Shown one piece after another: positions 1-5,110 of a stretch of DNA of 8,077 nucleotides. The translations under genes and the position numbers were made by a program. Origin of the DNA: Ramlibacter sp. (GTDB lineage Bacteria; Pseudomonadota; Gammaproteobacteria; Burkholderiales; Burkholderiaceae_C); contig JAJNBO010000248.1 in the NCBI GenBank assembly GCA_021156245.1, positions 1-8,077 on the forward strand. Reading direction: 5' to 3'. The notes under the pieces are model-generated. The model made no database searches. It saw only the letters and a program-made list of their open reading frames with translations, and was not told the origin of the DNA. The first letter of the stretch is position 1; every line of letters starts with the position of its first letter.

Positions 1-282
1 GGAGTCCGCCTTCCAGAAGGTGGCGTTGGCCGACCGGCCCTGCCCGCCCATGCGCGACTGCGCGATCAGCTTGGTGATCAGCACGTACCAGCTGGCCAGG
101 GACATCACCACCAGCACTGCCAGCGTCGCGCGCGAGACGATGTCGCCCTGCGACCACAGCGCGCCGAGCCCATAGGGATTGCCGGCAGCGGCCGGCGCCT
201 GGATGGGGGGAAGGCTGGATTGAGCGGCCGCCGGAACGCCGGTGGCGAGGAACAGGAAAGACGCGGCGATGAGGCGTTGCAT
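1..282 (-). CDS. exbB: ExbB/TolQ/MotA-type proton channel subunit, N-terminal part only
   Basis: The reading frame continues past base 1, so only the first 94 residues are present. They begin with a signal-like hydrophobic stretch (MQRLIAASFLFLATGVPAAA), then a short Pro/Ala linker, then NPYGLGALWSQGD (about 35-47) and a membrane segment (about 52-71, followed by TKLIAQ). This is the usual beginning of Burkholderiales ExbB, the inner-membrane proton channel that works with ExbD to energise TonB-dependent outer-membrane uptake. I chose the ATG at 282 because it puts the hydrophobic signal-like segment at the very N terminus. In-frame ATGs at 309 and 327 are alternatives, and none has a clear Shine-Dalgarno sequence. 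ExbD would be expected just beyond the left edge. The upstream neighbour is a divergent Nudix gene rather than tonB. The assignment as ExbB rather than another family member is from pattern memory. Confidence 0.82.
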   Translation of the reverse strand, partial: MQRLIAASFLFLATGVPAAAQSSLPPIQAPAAAGNPYGLGALWSQGDIVSRATLAVLVVMSLASWYVLITKLIAQSRMGGQGRSANATFWKADS

Positions 283-324
283 GGACGGGCGCGGCTGGAA
301 GGCCACCATTCTGCTGAAGAACAA

Positions 325-330
325 CATAAT
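325..330 (+). promoter_or_regulatory. -10-like hexamer just upstream of the Nudix gene
   Basis: CATAAT matches TATAAT in 5 of 6 positions and ends 5 nt before the Nudix ATG at 336. Transcription would begin at or next to the start codon, giving a leaderless mRNA. No good -35 hexamer is seen at 16-18 bp. The opposite strand of nearly the same bases reads CATTAT, which could serve exbB in the other direction. Confidence 0.4.
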
Positions 331-335
331 GCGCC

Positions 336-819
336 ATGGACAAGCGCTGGAGACCGAGCGTCACCGTGGATCGAAGAGGAAACCTCGGAGGGGCTGCGCA
401 TCAACAACCCGGCCGGTCACCTGGATCCCGGGGAAACGCCGGCCGAGGGCTGCGCGCGCGAGGCGCTGGAGGAGACCACCTGGTCCTTCACGCCGACCGC
501 CCTGCTCGGCGTCTACATCTCCCGCTTCCAGCGCTCCACGACGGGCGAGGACATCACCTACCTGCGGTTCGCCTTCACGGGCGAACTCGGTGAACCGGTG
601 CCGGGCCGCACGCTGGACCACGGCATCGTCCGCACGATGTGGATGTCCGTCGACGAGCTGCGCGCCACGGCCGACCGGCACCGCAGCCCGCTCGTGCTGC
701 GCTGCCTGGAGGACTACTTGGCCGGCGTGCGCCATCCCTTGTCGGCCGTGTACTGCGATCCGAGCATCCGCGGGCCGGGGTACGACTACGACCAGCAGGG
801 GGACGGGGAAGGGCAATAG
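336..819 (+). pseudogene. nudJ: NudJ-like Nudix hydrolase, probably broken by a short internal deletion and frameshift
   Basis: From ATG 336 the frame reads MDKRWRPSVTV, the normal beginning of a NudJ-type Nudix protein. The rest of the family pattern then continues in the next frame (+1) from base 370: IEEETSEGLRINNPAGHLDPGE. The roughly 12 residues that normally lie between SVTV and IEEE (strand A after the start) are absent. This fits loss of about 35 bp at bases 368-370. Downstream the Nudix box is intact: G-x5-E-x7-REALEE, with TTW in place of the usual xGU, and the frame stays open to TAG at 817-819. NudJ hydrolyses nucleoside di/triphosphates and thiamine pyrophosphate intermediates, and in E. 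coli its gene sits next to mnmA. In the second frame there is no start codon between the junction and the exbB-antisense region. Alternatives are a sequencing or assembly error, or a +1 frameshift yielding a shortened protein. Confidence 0.78.
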
Positions 820-821
820 GC

Positions 822-902
822 CGTCACCCGCGAAAGCGGGAACCCAGGGCTTCCACGCCCCCGGATGCGGGAGCCCTGGTTCCCCGCCTCCGCGGGATGA
901 CG
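822..902. repeat. REP/MITE-like imperfect palindrome between convergent genes
   Basis: An approximately 80-bp inverted repeat begins CGTCACCCGCGAAAGCGGGA and ends with its imperfect complement, CCGCCTCCGCGGGATGACG. Arms of about 29 nt pair with a few mismatches around a loop of about 20 nt. Dispersed elements with this GTCA...CCCGCGAAAGCGGGAA...TGAC pattern are common in Burkholderiales genomes. It starts 3 nt after the Nudix stop and ends 6 nt before the stop of the minus-strand proline-rich gene, so it could terminate both transcripts. No U-tract follows on either side. Copy number elsewhere in the genome cannot be judged from this window. Confidence 0.7.
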
Positions 903-907
903 ACTGG

Positions 908-2197
908 CTATTTCGCGCAGTTCCCCGACAACGCCCGCCCGATCACCGACGGCGCGGCGAGCAAGCCGCCCGCCTGCTGCGGCTTGTCCGGCGCGTGCAG
1001 GCAGTCATCCCGCCCTGCGCCTTCCATTCCTTCGGCCAGCGGATCCTTGGGCTTGCCGCGCCGCAGCTGCTCGTTGGCCATGTCCGCCAGGCTGCGCCGC
1101 TGCGTGTTCCACGGGCCCGGAACGATCTGGCGCGGCGCGGGCGGAAGGATCACGGGCGCAGGCGGCAGCGCCGGCGGCCGCGCCACGGCCGGCGGTGCGA
1201 CGCCGGGTGCGCCCCAGCCGGGGGCGGGGGTGGCGGGAACCGGCGTCACGATGCCGGGTTGCGCGGGGCCCGGCGCGACCGGTGCGCTGGTCGCAGGTGC
1301 AACGGGGGCGGGCGCAGCAGGTGCGGGCGGAGCCGGCGCTGGCGCTGGCGCCGCTGGTGCGGGGGGCGCAGGTGCGGGCGCGGGCGCGGGTGCAGGGGCG
1401 GGTGCAGGCTCGGGCGATGGCACAGGGGCAGGCGCCGGGACGGGGACCGGCGCGGGAGTCGGTGCCGGCTGCGGAACCGGCATGGGTTCCGGCGTCGGCT
1501 CAGGTGCCGGTGCCGGTGCCGGTGCCGGTGTCGGTGTCGGTGTGGGTGTGGGTGCAGGTGCGGGCTCGGGCGCAGGCGCCGGTACGCGTTCGGGTTCCGG
1601 CGCGGGAGCAGGAACCGGCACAGGTGCGGGCGCGGGCGCGGGCGCAGGCGTCGGCGCTGGCACTGGCGCCGGGACGGGCACGGGCACGGGCACCGGCGGC
1701 GGCAACGGTGCGGGCTCTTCCGGTGCAGCGGCAGGCGTCGGCTCCGGCAGGGGCGCCGGCTCCGCGACCGGCGGCGCTGCCTGCGGCTCGGTGCGCACGC
1801 GCGGTGCGGTCGCGCTGTCCGGCTGCGACGTCTCGCGCCGCTGCCGCCGGGGCCGGGGTTCCGGCGGCGGCGCCAGCTCCGGCAACGTGTCGGTCACCTG
1901 CAGGGGGACACTGGATTCCGGACGGGCGCTGAACACCGGGGGCGGATCGCCCGGCGTTCCCGCCGTCGAAGGGGGCGTGATGGCGCGGCTGGGGCTTCGG
2001 TTCGCCGCGTTCTGCGCGGGTGCGGGCGGGGCGGAAGGCCGGGTCGCCTGCACCACCACGTAGCGCACCGCCTGCTGCACCGGCGCGTACTGCAGCAGCA
2101 GCCACACCAGCGCGACGTGCAGCGCCCCGCTCGCCAGCAGGGCCGGGGGCGACAGGCGCTGGCGCGGCAGCGCCACGGGGGTGGGCCGTTGAAGCAT
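908..2197 (-). CDS. Proline-rich single-pass inner-membrane protein, TonB-like N-terminal architecture without a TonB C-terminal domain
   Basis: The 429-residue product has a short basic N terminus, one membrane segment (about 18-37, PALLASGALHVALVWLLLQY) and a periplasmic stretch dominated by proline. This stretch runs from about residue 106 to 360 and is densest at 139-300 as AP, VP, TP and EP dipeptides. Anchor plus rigid Pro spacer is the layout of TonB. However, the last 70 residues (RRSLADMANEQLRRGKPKDP, then DDC at 397-399 and GNCAK at the end) do not resemble the TonB C-terminal domain: no YP motif and none of its length. The two cysteines (399 and 427) could form a disulfide in the periplasm. 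I chose ATG 2197 over the upstream GTG 2227, because GTG 2227 lies 3 nt from the mnmA ATG. The gene converges on the Nudix gene and diverges from mnmA. Function is unknown; an envelope-spanning or peptidoglycan-crossing role is inference. Confidence 0.75.
   Translation of the reverse strand: MLQRPTPVALPRQRLSPPALLASGALHVALVWLLLQYAPVQQAVRYVVVQATRPSAPPAPAQNAANRSPSRAITPPSTAGTPGDPPPVFSARPESSVPLQVTDTLPELAPPPEPRPRRQRRETSQPDSATAPRVRTEPQAAPPVAEPAPLPEPTPAAAPEEPAPLPPPVPVPVPVPAPVPAPTPAPAPAPAPVPVPAPAPEPERVPAPAPEPAPAPTPTPTPTPAPAPAPAPEPTPEPMPVPQPAPTPAPVPVPAPAPVPSPEPAPAPAPAPAPAPAPPAPAAPAPAPAPPAPAAPAPVAPATSAPVAPGPAQPGIVTPVPATPAPGWGAPGVAPPAVARPPALPPAPVILPPAPRQIVPGPWNTQRRSLADMANEQLRRGKPKDPLAEGMEGAGRDDCLHAPDKPQQAGGLLAAPSVIGRALSGNCAK
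1376..1402 (+). other. Canonical G-quadruplex motif on the strand opposite the proline-rich gene
   Basis: Four G-runs of three or more (1376-1378, 1382-1384, 1388-1390, 1395-1398) are separated by loops of 3, 3 and 4 nt, with a fifth run at 1400-1402. They are on the plus strand, which is the template strand for the minus-strand gene. They follow from the CCC-rich Pro codons, so they may have no separate role. Confidence 0.5.
1503..1556. repeat. Hexanucleotide tandem repeat, nine units
   Basis: Nine back-to-back units begin with GGTG: GGTGCC four times, GGTGTC twice, GGTGTG twice, GGTGCA once. On the coding strand each unit encodes a Pro dipeptide (AP or TP). Because units are 6 bp, strand slippage would change the length of the proline spacer without shifting the frame. 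Confidence 0.9.
1671..1690 (+). other. Second canonical G-quadruplex motif
   Basis: Four GGG runs (1671-1673, 1676-1678, 1682-1684, 1688-1690) are separated by loops of 2, 3 and 3 nt, on the template strand of the proline-rich gene. Very short loops favour a stable fold, but the motif is again a by-product of proline codons unless shown otherwise. Confidence 0.5.
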
Positions 2198-2213
2198 AGG
2201 GGCAAGGAGCCGC

Positions 2214-2222
2214 TGGGATAAT
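2214..2222 (+). promoter_or_regulatory. Extended -10 promoter element of mnmA, predicted leaderless
   Basis: TGGGATAAT is an extended -10 (TGn followed by GATAAT, 5 of 6 to TATAAT). It ends 7 nt before the mnmA ATG at 2230, placing the transcription start at about the A of the start codon. An AAGGAG at 2204-2209 lies upstream of this -10 and is too far from the ATG (20 nt) to be its ribosome site. On the minus strand the same bases read GATTAT, a 4-of-6 match that could drive the divergent proline-rich gene. Confidence 0.55.
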
Positions 2223-2229
2223 CGCACAC

Positions 2230-3348
2230 ATGGGTCGCAAGCCGCGTGTCGTCGTCGGGCTGAGCGGGGGCGTGGACTCCGCGGTCAGCGCGTACCTGCT
2301 CAAGCAGCAGGGGTACGACGTCGTCGGCATCTTCATGAAGAACTGGGAAGACGACGACGACAGCGAGTACTGCTCGTCGAACGAGGACTTCGTGGATGCG
2401 GCCAGCGTGGCCGACGTCATCGGCATCGAGATCGAGCACGTCAACTTCGCGGCCGAATACAAGGATCGCGTGTTCGCCGAATTCCTGCGCGAGTACCAGG
2501 CCGGCCGCACGCCGAACCCCGACGTGCTGTGCAACGCCGAGATCAAGTTCAAGTCCTTCCTCGACCATGCCATGCGCGTGGGCGCGGAGAAGATCGCCAC
2601 CGGCCACTACGCCCGCGTCCGCGAGCACGCCGGCCGCTTCGAGCTGCTCAAGGGCCTGGACGACAGCAAGGACCAGAGCTACTTCCTGCACCGCCTGAAC
2701 CAGGCGCAGCTGTCGAAGACGCTGTTCCCGGTGGGTGAGCTGCGCAAGACCGAGGTGCGCCGGCTGGCCGAAGAGATCGGCCTGCCCAACGCAAAGAAGA
2801 AGGACTCCACCGGCATCTGCTTCATCGGCGAGCGGCCGTTCCGCGACTTCCTCAACCGCTACATCAGCAAGGAACCGGGCCCCATCAAGGACCCGCGCGG
2901 CCGCGTCATCGGCCAGCACCAGGGGCTGTCTTTCTACACGCTCGGCCAACGCCAGGGCCTGGGCATCGGCGGCGTGAAGGAACGCGGCGCGCAGCGCGGT
3001 GGCGGCGAGCACCAGCCCTGGTTCGTGGCGCGCAAGGACATGGCGAAGAACACGTTGTGGGTGGTGCAGGGCCACGACCATCCGTGGCTGCTGTCGTCCG
3101 AATTGCTGGCGGACGACGTGAGCTGGGTTGCGGGTGAACCCCCCGTGCCGGGCAGCTTCGGCGCGAAGACGCGCTATCGCCAGGCGGACGCCGCGTGTTC
3201 GCTGTCGAACGGCCCGGAGGGCTTCCGCCTCGCCTTCGACGATCCGCAATGGGCCGTCACCCCCGGGCAGTCCGCCGTGCTGTACGACGGCGAGGTCTGC
3301 CTGGGCGGCGGCGTCATCGCCTCCGCGCTCGAGGCCGTGCCCGCCTAG
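2230..3348 (+). CDS. mnmA: tRNA-specific 2-thiouridylase MnmA
   Basis: The 372-residue product matches the full length of MnmA (E. coli about 368). MnmA adenylates and then thiolates U34 of tRNA for Lys, Glu and Gln in the cytoplasm, taking sulfur from the IscS-Tus relay to make the s2U part of mnm5s2U. Visible signatures are the ATP-binding PP-loop SGGVDS (12-17), GIFMKNW (33-39), NPDVLCN with the first catalytic cysteine at 101, ATGHYAR (123-129), KDQSYFL (147-153), and [12 protein letters not shown] with the second catalytic cysteine at 197. The C-terminal region carries [17 protein letters not shown] (232-248). A short insert after GGVKE (about 249-262) is longer than in E. coli and is, from memory, usual in Burkholderiales. 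No residue looks missing. The start follows an extended -10 directly. The TAG overlaps the stop of the next, opposite-strand gene. Confidence 0.97.
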   Translation: MGRKPRVVVGLSGGVDSAVSAYLLKQQGYDVVGIFMKNWEDDDDSEYCSSNEDFVDAASVADVIGIEIEHVNFAAEYKDRVFAEFLREYQAGRTPNPDVLCNAEIKFKSFLDHAMRVGAEKIATGHYARVREHAGRFELLKGLDDSKDQSYFLHRLNQAQLSKTLFPVGELRKTEVRRLAEEIGLPNAKKKDSTGICFIGERPFRDFLNRYISKEPGPIKDPRGRVIGQHQGLSFYTLGQRQGLGIGGVKERGAQRGGGEHQPWFVARKDMAKNTLWVVQGHDHPWLLSSELLADDVSWVAGEPPVPGSFGAKTRYRQADAACSLSNGPEGFRLAFDDPQWAVTPGQSAVLYDGEVCLGGGVIASALEAVPA

Positions 3349-3515
3349 CCGGGCTGCCCGCTTTCCTTCGGATCCGACTCCAGTTGCTTGCGGCCTTCGC
3401 GCGCGAGCCGCGCCGTTTCGTCGAGGACCCTGTCCTCCGACGCGGCCGGCATGGCCTCGTCCTCACGCATGGGCTTGTCCTGCTCCGACGGGTCGCGGGT
3501 GGTCTGATCGGCCAT
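3345..3515 (-). CDS. Small charged hypothetical protein, 56 residues
   Basis: The frame begins [20 protein letters not shown] and ends [14 protein letters not shown]. It has 15 acidic and 9 basic residues, no hydrophobic segment and no cysteine. A probable helix covers about residues 26-46 ([21 protein letters not shown]); the rest looks disordered. A strong ribosome site (AGGAG, 6 nt before ATG 3515) decides the start and is the main reason to accept a gene this short. It could be a soluble stress-type or regulatory small protein; I do not recognise a family. Its stop shares the CTAG at 3345-3348 with the mnmA stop, and it diverges from the HEPN-like gene. Charge and lack of structure do not suggest an MNT-type antitoxin for that neighbour. 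Confidence 0.75.
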   Translation of the reverse strand: MADQTTRDPSEQDKPMREDEAMPAASEDRVLDETARLAREGRKQLESDPKESGQPG

Positions 3516-3521
3516 GGGATG

Positions 3522-3526
3522 CTCCT
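3522..3526 (-). promoter_or_regulatory. Shine-Dalgarno site of the 56-residue protein
   Basis: On the minus strand AGGAG stands 6 nt before the ATG at 3515-3513. It is one of only two textbook ribosome sites in the window and fixes this start against the longer in-frame reading from 3665. Confidence 0.8.
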
Positions 3527-3643
3527 GGATGGGAGACCCATTGTTGAGGGCGGCCGGCGCAGCGAAGTCGGCAGCGCGCTCCAGCCTCCGTCGGTGCCGG
3601 ACTACTGCGTGATCGCAGGCCGATCGTGACGGCGAAGCGACAA

Positions 3644-3658
3644 CCAGGCCGTGCCTGG
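3644..3658. repeat. Short perfect inverted repeat in a divergent intergenic region
   Basis: CCAGGC and GCCTGG flank a 3-nt centre (CGT). It lies in the 201-nt gap between two divergent genes, about 46 nt upstream of the -10-like hexamer of the HEPN-like gene. It could be an operator or chance in GC-rich DNA. The rest of the gap (3516-3716) shows no gene or RNA that I can support. Confidence 0.35.
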
Positions 3659-3703
3659 GGGGCAAACGTGCTGAAGTGCACGCGTGTTACACCCGCTGGC
3701 TCC

Positions 3704-3709
3704 TACACT
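3704..3709 (+). promoter_or_regulatory. -10-like hexamer of the HEPN-like gene, predicted leaderless
   Basis: TACACT (4 of 6 to TATAAT) ends exactly 7 nt before ATG 3717, the same spacing as at mnmA. No Shine-Dalgarno sequence precedes the ATG. No convincing -35 hexamer is visible. Confidence 0.4.
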
Positions 3710-3716
3710 TTGTTGC

Positions 3717-4199
3717 ATGCACGTGCAGCTCCAGGATCATCCCGACGAACTCCAGCGCGCCTACGCGATCGCGACGCCCGCGGCGCGGCTGCGCGCCATC
3801 AAGCAGCGCCTGGCCAGCGCGCACGCCGAAATGGCATCCACGCGCCTGGTGACCGTGGTCGCCGCCGTGGAGGCGCTGGCGCGATCGCTGGTGGTGCACT
3901 CGTTCGGGCGCCCGCCGCAAACCGCCGAGATGCGGCACCGGCAGTTCCGCGACCTGGGTCCGATCGAACTGACGGAAGAAGTGCTGCGCCTGCGGAGTGC
4001 CGGCCGCGCCGCATTGCACTTCGAGGGGGACACCTGGTCGCTGTTCGAAACCGCCGTGCGCTATCGGGACCTGATCGTGCATGAATGCACGTACGTCGGC
4101 CAGGATCGCATGGCCCACCTGCTCACCGCCGCCGACGACGTGCTGCGCGGACTGATCGAACTGGCCGGGCTCGAAGGCGGGCCGCGCACCGTCGGCTGA
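3717..4199 (+). CDS. Helical protein with a HEPN-type R-x4-H motif, 160 residues
   Basis: I do not recognise a named family, but the sequence reads as a mostly helical single domain with no signal or membrane segment. Likely helices are about 9-37, 38-62 (EMASTRLVTVVAAVEALARS), 83-95, 105-122 and 129-151. The fourth ends in RDLIVHE, with R117, D118 and H122. This matches the R-[polar]-x3-H pattern of HEPN domains, many of which are metal-independent RNases in toxin-antitoxin, defence and RNA-processing systems. The placement of the motif at the end of a long helix before the last helix also fits HEPN. There is no adjacent MNT nucleotidyltransferase antitoxin. ATG 3717 was chosen because it follows a -10-like hexamer by 7 nt; the GTG at 3684 would add 11 residues lying upstream of that promoter. 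It is divergent from the 56-residue gene and convergent with yihY. HEPN assignment is inference; an unrelated helical protein is possible. Confidence 0.72.
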   Translation: MHVQLQDHPDELQRAYAIATPAARLRAIKQRLASAHAEMASTRLVTVVAAVEALARSLVVHSFGRPPQTAEMRHRQFRDLGPIELTEEVLRLRSAGRAALHFEGDTWSLFETAVRYRDLIVHECTYVGQDRMAHLLTAADDVLRGLIELAGLEGGPRTVG

Positions 4200-4212
4200 C
4201 CGAGCCGGTCAG
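4196..4212. terminator. Palindrome holding both stop codons of a convergent gene pair
   Basis: CTGACCG and CGGTCAG form a perfect 7-bp inverted repeat around AGC. The left arm contains the TGA of the HEPN-like gene (4197-4199) and the right arm contains, on the minus strand, the TGA of yihY (4211-4209). It could act as a small two-way terminator hairpin, although the stem is short and no T-tract follows. Confidence 0.45.
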
Positions 4213-5036
4213 GCGCGCGACCAGCGCCGCACCGGCTGCCGCCTGGCCCCGCGCCCCAGGTTGGCCGTCACCAGCGCAGTGGCCAGCGTCACCAGCCACG
4301 ACAGGTACACCCAGAGCAGGAACACGGGCAGCAGCGCGAACGCACCGTACACCGCCTTGTACGTCGGCACGTGCAGCAGGTACGCGGCGAAACCCCGCTT
4401 GCCCAGTTCGAACGCGATGCTCGCCAGCAGGCCGCCGACGATGGCGTCGCGCTTGCGCACCTGCGTGTTGGGCACGAAATAGAACAGCCCGGCCATCGCG
4501 ATCGCGCCGATGAGGACGGGGCCGAGGTTCAGCACGAACGAGGCCTGCGGCGACAAGGTGCCGACCAGCCCGATCGAGGCGCGCAGCACCTGCGAGGTAG
4601 CCCACAGGCTGGCGCCCAGCGCCAGCGGCCCGAGCGACAGCACCAGCAGGTACAGGCCGAAGCGTTTGAGCAACGGTCGGTCCTTTTTCACCAGCCAGAT
4701 GCGGTTGAGCGCGTTCTCCACGGTCAGCAGCATCAGCACCGCGCTCGCCACGAGGAACAGGAAGCCCACCAGCGTGAGCCCGCCCGCGTTGGCCGCGAAG
4801 TGCTGCAGGTGGCGCAGCACCGCACGCGAGATGTCCGCCGGCAACAGCACCTTCAGCAGGTGCTCGTTGAGCGCGTCCTGCACGGGCCGGAACACGGGAA
4901 AGCGCGCGAACAGCGCGAAGCAGACCGCCAGCAGGGGCACGACCGAGAGGACGGTGGTGAAGGTCAGGCTGCCGGCGACCTGGGGCAGGCGCTCTTCCCT
5001 GGCGCGTTGGACGGTGAGTTGGGTCAGGCGGATCAT
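4209..5036 (-). CDS. yihY: YihY/BrkB-family inner-membrane protein (UPF0761)
   Basis: The 275-residue product aligns by eye along its whole length with E. coli YihY (about 290). It shows AGSLTFTTVLSVVPLLAVCFAL (21-42), the ENALNRIW element (107-114), LGPLALGASL (135-144), VPNTQVRKRDAIVGGLLASIAFELGKRGF (188-216) and VYGAFALLPVFLLWVYLSW (229-247). Six membrane segments are expected, near 25-45, 86-105, 126-148, 168-186, 198-213 and 230-256. The family's molecular function is unsettled; older names (ribonuclease BN, BrkB) are not supported for this branch. ATG 5036 gives the usual short cytoplasmic N terminus. The frame stays open upstream to 5117, but that part would overlap the SDR gene start. 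The gene converges on the HEPN-like gene and diverges from the SDR gene across 74 nt. Confidence 0.9.
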   Translation of the reverse strand: MIRLTQLTVQRAREERLPQVAGSLTFTTVLSVVPLLAVCFALFARFPVFRPVQDALNEHLLKVLLPADISRAVLRHLQHFAANAGGLTLVGFLFLVASAVLMLLTVENALNRIWLVKKDRPLLKRFGLYLLVLSLGPLALGASLWATSQVLRASIGLVGTLSPQASFVLNLGPVLIGAIAMAGLFYFVPNTQVRKRDAIVGGLLASIAFELGKRGFAAYLLHVPTYKAVYGAFALLPVFLLWVYLSWLVTLATALVTANLGRGARRQPVRRWSRA

Positions 5037-5110
5037 GCCGCGCCGGTGTCCTGCGAAATATGCAGGTATTCTGCCGCACTGCGGCTGAGCTGCCGCGGCC
5101 GGAACCTTCC

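Noticed and set aside
220..335. Upstream extension of the second Nudix frame to an ATG at 220
   Set aside because: This part is antisense to exbB, has no Nudix likeness, and the true family start (MDKRWRPSVTV) lies in another frame at 336.
908..2197. Calling the proline-rich gene tonB
   Set aside because: Anchor and spacer fit, but the C-terminal domain that defines TonB (about 80 residues with a YP motif) is absent.
639..2221. Very long plus-strand open frames through the proline-rich gene (Gly/Ala-rich and Arg-rich products)
   Set aside because: They are complements of the repetitive Pro codons, have no family likeness, span the real Nudix 3' end and the REP hairpin, and give low-complexity proteins. 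The minus-strand frame has a sensible membrane anchor and a structured tail.
1894..3249. Long minus-strand frame across mnmA
   Set aside because: Antisense shadow of mnmA, which is certain from its catalytic motifs.
3516..3665. Longer start for the 56-residue protein at 3665
   Set aside because: The added 50 residues are Arg/Ala-rich without likeness to any family, and the strong AGGAG lies just before ATG 3515.
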